From Pseudomonadota bacterium (GTDB lineage: Bacteria > Pseudomonadota > Gammaproteobacteria > Steroidobacterales > JBCBZW01), in the NCBI GenBank assembly GCA_039193195.1, contig JBCCWS010000044.1, forward strand, positions 1 through 48,422: a DNA stretch of 48,422 nucleotides. The letters are read 5' to 3'. The translations under genes were made by a program, and so were the position numbers. Shown piece by piece: positions 33,432 to 41,940 of the stretch. Below the pieces are notes generated by a model. That model was not told the origin of the DNA. It did no database searches and saw only the letters and a program-made list of their open reading frames with translations. Numbering within the stretch: position 1 is the first letter of the stretch; each line of letters starts with the position of its first letter.

Positions 33432-36209
33432 TCACAACTGCTCGAGAAGACGCTCTGCCTCAGCTCTAGTCTCGAAGGACCCTACGGTCGACAGGACGCC
33501 CTCCAGCACTTCGCGCGCTTTCTCCGGCCGCTCCGCCTGAACTAAGCCAACCGCCAGATGGTAGGCGATGTCTCCATTATCCGGTGCCAGCTCGCGCGCT
33601 CCGTCGAGCATGGAAATACCGTCCTCGAGCTGCCCGGCCCGGATCAAGACCCAGCCGTAGGTGTCTTGAACAAGCGGGAAGTTGGGTGCCAGGCTTATGG
33701 CTTTCTGAGCTGCCTCGAGGGCACGCTCGTCGCCTAGCTCCTGATAGGCCAAAGCGAGGTTGTTCCACGCGACCAGGCTGGATGGATTCGCGGCCAGGAT
33801 GCGCTCGTACTCGGCTGCCGCTCGTGCGTTGTCCCCTACGCCACCTAGGTGCTGCGCCAACAGTAGGCGAACCCCTTGTTGCTCAGGGTACTGCTCCAAC
33901 CAATCGATGAGGATCGCCTCGGGGCCGGCGACTCCCAAGCGCTTTCGCACATTGAACACGCGCTCGAGCAGGGTCGGTGCTGGTTGCTGCTCGAAGGCCT
34001 GCTCGTAGAGCTGACGCGCCTGTTCGAGATCGCCAACCCCCCCTGCGAGATCGCCCCGCAACACCAGGCCCAAGGCAGCGTTCTCACCCGAGGCGACAGC
34101 CTCATACTCGTCGATCAGCGCCCCAGCATTGTCAAAGTCCTCGAGCGACAGTGCGACCTGCGCTGCTACCCGCCGCCCTTCGACATCCTGCGGCTGCAGT
34201 GCCAGCAATCGGCTGTTGGCAAGTTGCGCTTGCGCGAAATTCGATCCAGCCATCTCTGCGCGGACCAGGTTGCGCAGGACGGCGACATTGTCGGGGCTGA
34301 TACGAAGCGCGTTCCGGAAGGTCTCGACGCCCTCCGACAGCTTGCCCTGCGCCAGCAGGGCGACCCCCAACAGATTGTGGCCGGCTACAAGACGTGGCTG
34401 CAGCGTCGTCAGCTCGCGCGCCACGGCTTCAAGCTCGACGCTATCGCCGATCTGAACCAGAACTTCCGCCAGCATCAACCGCGGTCGAATGGCGTCCGGA
34501 TCGACCTTACGCGCTTCGCGCAGCAACCTCAGAACTTCTTCCCCGTCCCCGGCCTTCCCCAACTTCGAAGCCAGCGCCTCGAGTGCCGCCGCATCGGTCG
34601 GGTTCGCCGCAATGAACGCCTGCAAGATATCGATACCGTTAGGTGTCTGCCCAGTCGCGTCCGCCAGCGATGCAAGATTGATGACCGCCGTAGAGTTGGT
34701 GCCGTCGAGCGCCAAGGCCCGCTCGAAATACTCCTTCGCGAGCGAGGGGTTCTCCTGAACTTCGACCATTCCCCGAATAGTCGCGAGAGGTGCATCATCT
34801 GAAAAACGCTCCACCGCAGCGGCCGCTTGTTCGCGAGCCGCCTGTTGATCGCCTTCACGCATGCTCACCACGATAGAGATCAGCGCCACCCGCTTGCGCG
34901 CGAAGTCCGTCACCCACGAAGTGTCGGCGATGAGTGTCTTGACTTCCTCCAACCGCCCGGCCGCCAGGTAGGCACCAAGTAGCTCCAGGGCCAGGTCCTG
35001 GTTTCCAGGCTTTCGCTCGAGCGCTTGCTCCCAGAACATCACCGCTCCCTGCAGATCCCCTTCAGCGATCTTGGAGCCTCCCGTCAAGACCAAGAGATCC
35101 GTCTGACTGAGCGGGCGACCTGCCCGTCGCGTGCCATCGTCCTGCTCGGCCACGCCCTTGTTGGCTGCTGCCAGGAGCTCGCGCACTTCCGTGTCATTCG
35201 GCGCACGACGCGAGAGGCGTGACAGCACTTGGCGAGCCTGCGCGAAGTTGGCTTGCGCAAGATAGATCTTGGCCTGGAGCGTCTGCGCCTGGTCGAACTC
35301 AGGCGCCTCCACGATCACGCGTGCGATGCGCTCCTTTGCGAGGTCTAGCTCGCCCTCGCCGAACGCGATGCGCGCGTCGATGTAGAGCACCCTGACACCG
35401 TCGGGACTCAACTGCTCCAAAGCGGCCGCTGTTTCCCTTGCCTCGTCGAACAGAGACTGGGCCAGTTGAGCCTCGGCGAGCCACAGCAAAAAGTCGACTC
35501 TGACGCTAGTGAACTGGCCTATCGTTGGCTGCGCCAGCGCCGCTTCAAACACTTTGGTGGCTTGCGCCGAGCGTTGAGTCAGAAACAGGAAGCGCCCGTA
35601 TTCGAGCGCAACGTCCAGCGACTCGGGGTATGCACTGCGGGCCCTCTCAAGATATCGCTCGGCAGCATCACGATCGCCGGTTGCGTTTGAGAGTCGTGCC
35701 ATCCCGAGGAGCGCGACTTCGTTGGAATCGTCTAGAGCGAGCGCCTGCGCGAACGCCCGAAGCGAGTTCTCGTTTCGGCCGAGCTGCTCGTAGGCAAGAC
35801 CTTGCAGTGAGTAGGTCTCGGCGACCTCTTCCGCGCCGCGCAGTTCCGCGAGGGCCTCGCCCGAACGGCCGAGGTCGATGAGCGCCTGCGCACTCGGGTG
35901 TACGACGACCGACGGATCGAAGCCAAGCTCGCGGGCGCGGCGCAGTTCCTTCTCCGCCGTGGCCGCATCACCAAGCTTCAGCGAGGCCAGCGCAAGTCGG
36001 TAGCGAGCCTCGCCGTTCTCTGGGTTGTCGGCCACTGCCACGCGCAGATGGATGAGCGCCTCACGATAGTCCCCCTGCTCGACCGCAGCTTCGGCTTGCG
36101 CCAGCAAATCGTCCATCCCAGGCGATCCGCAGCCAGCGCACAAGACCCCAAACAGTGAGACTGCGATCGCTGACAACATAAGACGCCGGATTCGATCACC
36201 CGCAGCCAT
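33432..36209 (-). CDS. prsT: PEP-CTERM system TPR-repeat lipoprotein PrsT
   Basis: This 925-residue protein begins with a lipoprotein-like signal (CAGCGSPG; C27) and consists of about 20 tetratricopeptide repeats (QGDYREALIHLRVAVADNPENGEARYRLALASLKLGD and so on). Length, lipid anchor and the start MDDLLAQAEAAVEQGDY match PrsT, the TPR protein associated with exosortase (XrtA/EpsH) loci that make exopolysaccharide and sort PEP-CTERM proteins. The ATG at 36209 has GGGGAGGGG just upstream. PrsT often lies beside prsK/prsR and eps genes; none is here. Its presence with a sigma-54 PEP-CTERM gene 2.5 kb away supports a working sorting system elsewhere in the genome. Confidence 0.8.
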   Translation of the reverse strand: MAAGDRIRRLMLSAIAVSLFGVLCAGCGSPGMDDLLAQAEAAVEQGDYREALIHLRVAVADNPENGEARYRLALASLKLGDAATAEKELRRARELGFDPSVVVHPSAQALIDLGRSGEALAELRGAEEVAETYSLQGLAYEQLGRNENSLRAFAQALALDDSNEVALLGMARLSNATGDRDAAERYLERARSAYPESLDVALEYGRFLFLTQRSAQATKVFEAALAQPTIGQFTSVRVDFLLWLAEAQLAQSLFDEARETAAALEQLSPDGVRVLYIDARIAFGEGELDLAKERIARVIVEAPEFDQAQTLQAKIYLAQANFAQARQVLSRLSRRAPNDTEVRELLAAANKGVAEQDDGTRRAGRPLSQTDLLVLTGGSKIAEGDLQGAVMFWEQALERKPGNQDLALELLGAYLAAGRLEEVKTLIADTSWVTDFARKRVALISIVVSMREGDQQAAREQAAAAVERFSDDAPLATIRGMVEVQENPSLAKEYFERALALDGTNSTAVINLASLADATGQTPNGIDILQAFIAANPTDAAALEALASKLGKAGDGEEVLRLLREARKVDPDAIRPRLMLAEVLVQIGDSVELEAVARELTTLQPRLVAGHNLLGVALLAQGKLSEGVETFRNALRISPDNVAVLRNLVRAEMAGSNFAQAQLANSRLLALQPQDVEGRRVAAQVALSLEDFDNAGALIDEYEAVASGENAALGLVLRGDLAGGVGDLEQARQLYEQAFEQQPAPTLLERVFNVRKRLGVAGPEAILIDWLEQYPEQQGVRLLLAQHLGGVGDNARAAAEYERILAANPSSLVAWNNLALAYQELGDERALEAAQKAISLAPNFPLVQDTYGWVLIRAGQLEDGISMLDGARELAPDNGDIAYHLAVGLVQAERPEKAREVLEGVLSTVGSFETRAEAERLLEQL

Positions 36210-36376
36210 AGCCCCTCCCCAAGCGACACACGCAAAAGGACCTAAGCTTACAGGGGCAACCATCAAACGACACGTTCTGGGCAACAGAGTGAGTACTCCG
36301 CCGGCCACAACAAGGCTGCAGCGTGCTTACCCGCCGCCACCGGTCGATCCACTGACGGTGAGCGTGCGAGGGCGAC

Positions 36377-38485
36377 CTAGCGTTTGGTGTGCTGACTCGC
36401 CTGGGCCAAGGGACCCAAGTTCTGTCGCCCCATCGCGCCGATCTGTAACACCACATCGGCCGTAGCATCCAGCGATCGAAACTCATCACGAGACAACACG
36501 AAGGTCAGGCGTTTGGTGTCGCTCGAGTAACGCGACACCCGTGAGGTAAGGCCTGCGATGGAGAGCGTTGGGAGCGCGTCTGTGACTGGGAATACGCCCT
36601 CCGAGACGATGTCGATTTCCACGGCTTCACGACCAAGTTGCACGCTTCGCTGCACTTCGCGAACCGACCCTAGTCGACCGCTAAAGCGAGCTTGGGGCGG
36701 CGTGCTCGATAGCGCCGCGCGTTGGGTCGGTTCAGGGAACTGCACCTTAGCGGGCTGGGTGGCGCGGTCCATACGGGCGGCGAACTGAACGTTGGATAGG
36801 TGAATCGCCCCGCCGTCGTCGTCAGACAACCCTGGATTTGCCACGTCGAAGGTAAATCTCACGCCGCGCAGGTTGGAGAGATCTGCCCCGGTGAAGTCGC
36901 TCATGGGAAGGCGAACCGACTGCATAATCTCATGGCGGCGGAAAAGCGTGCCTACCGGCCCCGTGAGGTCCAGGTAGTCGCTGAGCCGCCGGGAGCTGCT
37001 CAGCGATCCGTCGGCGTTTACGAGCGCCACAGTGAAATCCGTAGAACTCAAGTAATCGAGTTGCTGGAACTGACGGGCCACCCTAAAGCTGATCGTGCGC
37101 CTACGCGAAACATCGCGCCCGGCCCCAGGAGAGGTCCAGTTCACTTGAAGGTAAGCCTCCGGTGAGGCCCCGTTCCAGCTTATTCGGGCCGCGCGCTGAT
37201 CCAAGTCGTGCCCGGGAACCTCTCGATGCTCCAAAGTGATCCCTTTGGCGTCATTGGCGAAACCGTAGCGATTGGTGCCAGTGGGCTGAGAGAAGTCCTC
37301 GAACACGACCTCCAACCGTCGGTTGGGGGCATCCACAAAGCCGCGATCGACACGCGTCACTTCACCGATTACCGCGGGAGGCGCGTATGCAGGATTGAAG
37401 TTCCTCAGGAAGTCCGCCCGCGCGTCGGGGCCTAGCGTCCCGCGCATGAGAGCGAGGATCGTCGCCCGACCGATCTGCTGCTGTTCGGCTGACCCCATGA
37501 TGTCCGGAAACAACGGCGTTTGGTCAACGCAGCCGCTGATCTCGCTGGTCTCCCAGGCGGAATTGAAGAAGTTGTGATTGGCCCCCCAAACGGCGAACGA
37601 TGCCTTCATCCGAGGCGGCCGCTCGGCGCCCGCTCCTACCATTCGATCCAGGGGCCTCACGCCTTCGAGGGTGAAGACGTCTCCATCGCACATCGGCAGC
37701 AGCTGAGCCCAAGCCGTCCCGGCGGCGTCAAAGGTGGTATCGGTTTGACCATCCACTGCGCCGATCTCAAAGATCGCCTTTACGCTCACGGACGCAGGAA
37801 TGCGCTCTTGCCACCCCGTGCTTGAATCCGAATAAAAATTATAGGCTGCCCGCGCACCCTCCCCGCCGCGGGAATGGCCAACGAGGCCGACTTGCTGAAA
37901 GTCCAGGCGGCCGCGGAGCTCCTCCGGAAAGCCTCCTGGTAGTTCAATCAGTCCTGCATTCCACTCACTGAGCCGCTGCAGGTGGCGCAGGAACATTCGC
38001 CCACGAGCCTTGTTGAGACCCAAATCGTCGGCACCCGCTGATCCGCAGGAGATCCCCCGATTCGTATTGATCGACACGGCGACATAGCCCCAAGCCGCCA
38101 GCGGCTCGGCGGCGTAGTCGAACCCCTGATGACTCGGCGTGACCACAAATCCGTCTGGGCAGATGCCCGTCTCGGTGTAGTCGCAGTTGGTGTCGAAGCG
38201 AGGCTCGCTGCCAGAACCACACGTGGGGCGGTTGCCGGGCATGAACGCCACCACCGGAATCGGCCCCGTGGACCCCAGCGGGTAATAGGTCTCGGCCCAG
38301 ACTTCAGTAAACTGACCTTCGAGGACTAGCGGGTCGATCTCGGCATCGAGCCGGTACTCTCCCCGTGCCGTGGCGTAGGGCCCTGGAGTGGACGGATCAG
38401 GCGCCTGCGCCAGAGCAGTTGAAAGCAGCGGACACAGCAGGAGCAGCGATCGCAGGGCACAGGCATGGCGGGCGTACGGGGGCAT
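36377..38485 (-). CDS. Large secreted alpha/beta hydrolase (lipase/PET-hydrolase-like)
   Basis: This 702-residue protein starts with a signal peptide (about 1-26). An alpha/beta-hydrolase domain fills about residues 45-380. An oxyanion-type segment (VVAFMPGN) and SHQGFDYAAEPLAAWGYVAVSIN lead to the nucleophile elbow VGLVGHSRGGEG (Ser near 205). A likely acid residue and a catalytic His lie in SFAVWGANHNFFN. Residues about 400-600 form beta-sandwich regions (LEVVFEDFSQPTG, then SFRVARQFQQLDY) that resemble a carbohydrate-binding or CBM-like domain. Substrate is unknown; an esterase or depolymerase role is inferred. The ATG at 38485 starts at the signal; an earlier in-frame ATG adds nine residues. 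The neighbouring prsT gene lies 167 bases downstream on the same strand. Confidence 0.7.
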   Translation of the reverse strand: MPPYARHACALRSLLLLCPLLSTALAQAPDPSTPGPYATARGEYRLDAEIDPLVLEGQFTEVWAETYYPLGSTGPIPVVAFMPGNRPTCGSGSEPRFDTNCDYTETGICPDGFVVTPSHQGFDYAAEPLAAWGYVAVSINTNRGISCGSAGADDLGLNKARGRMFLRHLQRLSEWNAGLIELPGGFPEELRGRLDFQQVGLVGHSRGGEGARAAYNFYSDSSTGWQERIPASVSVKAIFEIGAVDGQTDTTFDAAGTAWAQLLPMCDGDVFTLEGVRPLDRMVGAGAERPPRMKASFAVWGANHNFFNSAWETSEISGCVDQTPLFPDIMGSAEQQQIGRATILALMRGTLGPDARADFLRNFNPAYAPPAVIGEVTRVDRGFVDAPNRRLEVVFEDFSQPTGTNRYGFANDAKGITLEHREVPGHDLDQRAARISWNGASPEAYLQVNWTSPGAGRDVSRRRTISFRVARQFQQLDYLSSTDFTVALVNADGSLSSSRRLSDYLDLTGPVGTLFRRHEIMQSVRLPMSDFTGADLSNLRGVRFTFDVANPGLSDDDGGAIHLSNVQFAARMDRATQPAKVQFPEPTQRAALSSTPPQARFSGRLGSVREVQRSVQLGREAVEIDIVSEGVFPVTDALPTLSIAGLTSRVSRYSSDTKRLTFVLSRDEFRSLDATADVVLQIGAMGRQNLGPLAQASQHTKR

Positions 38486-38708
38486 CTGGTCTCCAACACT
38501 CCGAGGGCTCAACTAGGGACGCGGACGCTAGCATGATCAGAAATCCCCTTGCGTCAACACGTGTCAACTTAGCGACCCCTGTTGAGAAGGCACTACGGGC
38601 GCGAGCACCGGACGGGCGGTAGGGAATCGTCGGAGGACTTTACACGCAGCCACCCTGAGGTCGATCAGAGTTTCATCAAGCCGCTGATAAATATAGAAAA
38701 AATAATGA

Positions 38709-38724
38709 TGGCACACGAATTGCA
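38709..38724 (+). promoter_or_regulatory. Sigma-54 (-24/-12) promoter of the PEP-CTERM gene
   Basis: TGGCACACGAATTGCA matches the RpoN consensus TGGCACG-N4-TTGCA at every invariant position, with the correct GG-GC spacing. It lies 52 bases before the GTG start, after an A/T-rich stretch. PEP-CTERM genes in other bacteria are known to be driven by RpoN with the PrsK-PrsR two-component system. Confidence 0.8.
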
Positions 38725-38775
38725 GCCAGTCTCCACGTCAGCATGGCATTCTCACAATCAAAACGGAGCTATCCT

Positions 38776-39405
38776 GTGAAAAAGACTGCATTACTTTGGG
38801 CTGGCCTCGCGGCCCTCGCCCTCTCCTCCGCGGCAAACGCCGCTCTGCTACAGGGTGGATTCTCCCTGGCAGCCGTTGGCGTGCCCCCTGGGGGTTCTCC
38901 GGTGCTTCCCGTCGACAGCATGGGCAACGTGCTCCCCAACTTCGACGGCGCTACGGCCATTGATTTCACCACGAGCGGCGGTCCGTCTCCTGGCGTGGCT
39001 GGCGACTTCGCCGTCACCGGCACGAGCGGCGATTTCAACCTGTTCAACGGAAACCTCGGCACGGTACAGGACTTCTCGTTCATCGATACCGGCAGCCTGG
39101 ACTTTCCGTTCCCGCCGATCGCTGGCTTCGAGCTCTTCGCTGGCGGCCTAGTGTTCGACCTCGAGACGATCAGCGTGGTGTTCCAGGACACGTTCTTCAT
39201 CAGCCTCGAAGGTCGCGGCACGTTCACCGCTCCCGGCTTTGACCCCACGCCGGGTGTGTTCCGCTTCTCTGCACAGGACGCGGGCATGAACTTCAGCTTT
39301 TCGGCTTCTCAGGCGTCAGTCCCTGAGCCTGCCCCGCTCGCACTGATCGGTCTCGGCATCGTGGCGATGGGCCTGCGTCGCCGCAGCCTCGCCGCCCGGG
39401 CGTAA
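38776..39405 (+). CDS. PEP-CTERM sorting-domain protein
   Basis: This 209-residue exported protein probably starts at the GTG at 38776, with GGAG about nine bases upstream; an in-frame ATG lies at 38743. A signal peptide covers about 1-23 (KKTALLWAGLAALALSSAANA). The body is Gly/Phe/Asp-rich beta-structure with no named domain. It ends in a full PEP-CTERM tail: SVPEPAPLALIGLGIVAMGLRRR. Such proteins are cut and sorted by exosortase and in studied systems form part of floc or biofilm matrix. A sigma-54 promoter lies upstream and a strong terminator follows, so it is a single-gene transcript. Confidence 0.85.
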   Translation: MKKTALLWAGLAALALSSAANAALLQGGFSLAAVGVPPGGSPVLPVDSMGNVLPNFDGATAIDFTTSGGPSPGVAGDFAVTGTSGDFNLFNGNLGTVQDFSFIDTGSLDFPFPPIAGFELFAGGLVFDLETISVVFQDTFFISLEGRGTFTAPGFDPTPGVFRFSAQDAGMNFSFSASQASVPEPAPLALIGLGIVAMGLRRRSLAARA

Positions 39406-39425
39406 GGGTACGGACTGCACTTTTT

Positions 39426-39460
39426 AGTGCAGTGGGCCTACCGGCTCACTGCACTTTTTT
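39426..39460 (+). terminator. Strong intrinsic terminator after the PEP-CTERM gene
   Basis: A 13-bp stem (AGTGCAGTGGGCC with GGCTCACTGCACT, one G-U pair) with loop TACC is followed by six T. A second hairpin, CTGCACT-TTTT-AGTGCAG (39415-39432), shares the left arm, so the two are mutually exclusive. Confidence 0.85.
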
Positions 39461-39670
39461 CCCTGCCGGTGGGGCCAGTTCACGCCCCACATCCGACACG
39501 ACCCCCGAAGTGCCGGCTTGAGCTTGCGGTCCATTCGACTGGCGCTCCTTCACCGCGAATCTCGTCCGCGGTAGCGCTCCTCCCACGCCCTCAGGGATGG
39601 TTTTCGGCCGGCCGAGCTCACATTAAGATAGCGCTCCCTATCATCTCGCCATCTGCGAAAGGCGTAGCGC

Positions 39671-41044
39671 ATGCACACGATCAAGCACATCCTCAAGCAC
39701 GGCGTCCACCTCGGCGAAACCGTCACCATCGAAGGCTGGGTGCGCTCGCGGCGCACCTCCAAGGGCGGCTTCTCCTTCATCCACGTCAATGATGGCTCCT
39801 CCTTCGACAGCCTCCAGGCCGTGGCCCGCGAGGAGCTCGAGAACTACGAGAGCGAGATCAGCCAGCTACAAACCGGCTGCGCCGTGCGCATCACGGGCGA
39901 GCTGAAGGAATCCCAGGGCAAGGGCCAAGACCGCGAAATCGACGCCGCGAGCGTGGAGGTGGTCGGCTGGGTGGATGACCCGGACACGTACCCGATCGCC
40001 AAGAAGCGCCACACCTTCGAGTACCTGCGCACGGTGGCGCACCTGCGCCCGCGCACGAACACCTTCGGCGCCGTGGCGCGCGTGCGAAACGCCATCGCTC
40101 AGGCCGTGCACCGCTTCTACGCCGAGCAGGGCTTCCTATGGATCAACACGCCGATCATCACTGCCTCTGATTGCGAGGGTGCTGGCGACCTGTTCCGCGT
40201 CAGCAAGCTCGACGTGTTCAACAAGCCGAGCGACTTCGAGCAGGACTTCTTCGGCGCCGAGACCTACCTCACCGTGTCCGGCCAGCTGCAGGTGGAGAGC
40301 TTCTGCTGCAGCATGAGCAAGGTGTACACCTTCGGCCCCACCTTCCGCGCCGAGAACTCCAACACCACCCGCCACCTCGCCGAGTTCTGGATGATCGAAC
40401 CGGAGGTGGCCTTCGCCGATCTCAACGACAACGCCGACCTCGCCGAAGCGTTCCTAAAGGCGATCTTCCGCGATGTGCTCGAGGCCTGCCCGGACGACCT
40501 GGCCTTCTTCGCTCAACACATCGACAAGCAGGCCATCGAGCGACTGCAGGCAGTGATCGACAAGCCTTTCGTGCGCATGGACTACAGCGATGCCATCGAC
40601 ATTCTCAAGACCTCAGGCAAGACCTTCGAGTTTCCCGTGGAGTGGGGCCTGGACCTGCAGTCCGAACATGAGCGCTTCCTGACCGAAGAACACGTCGGAG
40701 GGCCTATCGTCGTCATGAACTACCCGAAGGAGATCAAAGCCTTCTACATGCGCGAGAACGACGACGGCAAAACCGTGGCAGCGATGGACGTGCTGGTGCC
40801 CGGCGTCGGCGAGATCATCGGCGGCAGCCAACGCGAGGAGCGCCTGGAGGTGCTGGACCCGAAGCTTCAGGCCCATGGCCTTAGCGACACGCTCTGGTGG
40901 TATCGCGACCTTCGCCGCTACGGCACCGTGCCACACGCTGGCTTTGGCCTTGGTTTCGAGCGCGTGGTGCTGTACGTCACGGGCATGGACAACATCCGCG
41001 ACATAAGCCCGTTCCCACGCGTGCCCAACAACGCCAGCTTCTGA
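39671..41044 (+). CDS. asnS: Asparaginyl-tRNA synthetase
   Basis: This 457-residue class IIb aminoacyl-tRNA synthetase charges tRNA-Asn with asparagine. The N-terminal OB-fold anticodon-binding domain (about 1-110; [26 protein letters not shown]) is followed by the catalytic core. Class II motif 2 is [21 protein letters not shown] and motif 3 is [21 protein letters not shown]. The [13 protein letters not shown] segment is typical of AsnS rather than AspS. Length is normal. It appears to be a single gene, with the previous gene's terminator 200 bases upstream. Confidence 0.95.
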   Translation: MHTIKHILKHGVHLGETVTIEGWVRSRRTSKGGFSFIHVNDGSSFDSLQAVAREELENYESEISQLQTGCAVRITGELKESQGKGQDREIDAASVEVVGWVDDPDTYPIAKKRHTFEYLRTVAHLRPRTNTFGAVARVRNAIAQAVHRFYAEQGFLWINTPIITASDCEGAGDLFRVSKLDVFNKPSDFEQDFFGAETYLTVSGQLQVESFCCSMSKVYTFGPTFRAENSNTTRHLAEFWMIEPEVAFADLNDNADLAEAFLKAIFRDVLEACPDDLAFFAQHIDKQAIERLQAVIDKPFVRMDYSDAIDILKTSGKTFEFPVEWGLDLQSEHERFLTEEHVGGPIVVMNYPKEIKAFYMRENDDGKTVAAMDVLVPGVGEIIGGSQREERLEVLDPKLQAHGLSDTLWWYRDLRRYGTVPHAGFGLGFERVVLYVTGMDNIRDISPFPRVPNNASF

Positions 41045-41176
41045 TCGCTCAGCCCTCCGCCGAGGACACGACGGACGACGCCAACGGCATAACCGTGCGT
41101 AAAGTCGCGCTCGATCTCACCCTTGGCTGTGCCAGACTGAGTCTACGGTGGTTCTCATGGATGAGGAGCGAGAACG

Positions 41177-41839
41177 ATGAGACTGAGCACGGATGCATGT
41201 CGAGCAGCGCTTGCCACGGGACTTGTTGGGCTAACCGGTGTGGCGAGCGCCGCGTCGATCACCACGTTCAACACCCCGTCCGAATACTTTGCTGCGCTGA
41301 CTAACCCAACCGTCCTAGCCTTCGAAGCGCCCGCGTTGGGCACCGTGTTCCCGGAAGGCTCAGGCTTCTCCGGCATCACCTTCACGGACTTCCCCGACGA
41401 GACCTTCGGCGGCCTGATCACCGATCAGTTCGCCGCCTTCGGTAACCAGAGCTTGACCGTCGACCGCGATGGTGAGTTCTCGGACTTTTTCTTCGAAGGG
41501 GAGAGCTTTTCGGTGGCCTTCGACGCGCCTGTCAACGCCGTGGGGCTGTTCTTCAACATCTTGCCGTCGGACGATGTCGAGGACTTCCTGTTCATCAGCA
41601 CGCCCGTGGGAGATGCCTTCGGCGGCGGTGCGGATCCGGTGGGGATCACGAGCTTCTTCTTCGTCGGCTTGATCTCCGATACGCCGTTCTCAAGCGCTAC
41701 CTTCGGCTCCACCTTGGACGCACCGGGCGGCTTCAACGTGGACGACTTGAGCTTCCAGGTGGTGCCGATACCGGGTGCCCTCTGGCTCCTGGCTGGGGGC
41801 CTGCTCGCGCTCACCACCCAGCGCCGCAAGGGGGGCTAG
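41177..41839 (+). CDS. Secreted protein with PIPG-type CTERM sorting tail
   Basis: This 220-residue protein has a signal peptide (about 1-26, ending GVASA). Its body, SITTFNTPSEYFAALTNPTVLAFEA and later SFSVAFDAPVNAVGLFFN, resembles beta-sandwich CTERM proteins of unknown role. The tail VPIPGALWLLAGGLLALTTQRRKGG has the three parts of a CTERM signal, close to the VPLPA variant. GAGGAGCGAGAACG upstream provides a ribosome site. A strong terminator follows. Confidence 0.75.
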   Translation: MRLSTDACRAALATGLVGLTGVASAASITTFNTPSEYFAALTNPTVLAFEAPALGTVFPEGSGFSGITFTDFPDETFGGLITDQFAAFGNQSLTVDRDGEFSDFFFEGESFSVAFDAPVNAVGLFFNILPSDDVEDFLFISTPVGDAFGGGADPVGITSFFFVGLISDTPFSSATFGSTLDAPGGFNVDDLSFQVVPIPGALWLLAGGLLALTTQRRKGG

Positions 41840-41865
41840 CGCTCCTCGCAAGGCACCCGTCTCTA

Positions 41866-41906
41866 CGCAACAGCCCGCACGACCTTAGGCCGTGCGGGCT
41901 GTTGCG
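41866..41906. terminator. Strong bidirectional terminator hairpin
   Basis: A perfect 16-bp stem (CGCAACAGCCCGCACG with CGTGCGGGCTGTTGCG) and a nine-base loop lie between two convergent genes. The plus strand continues TTTGTTG, a weak T-tract. It probably ends transcription of the sorting-tail gene and insulates the GGDEF/EAL gene. Confidence 0.8.
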
Positions 41907-41940
41907 TTTGTTGGGGGTCTGCTTCGTCGGTCGAGTCGTT

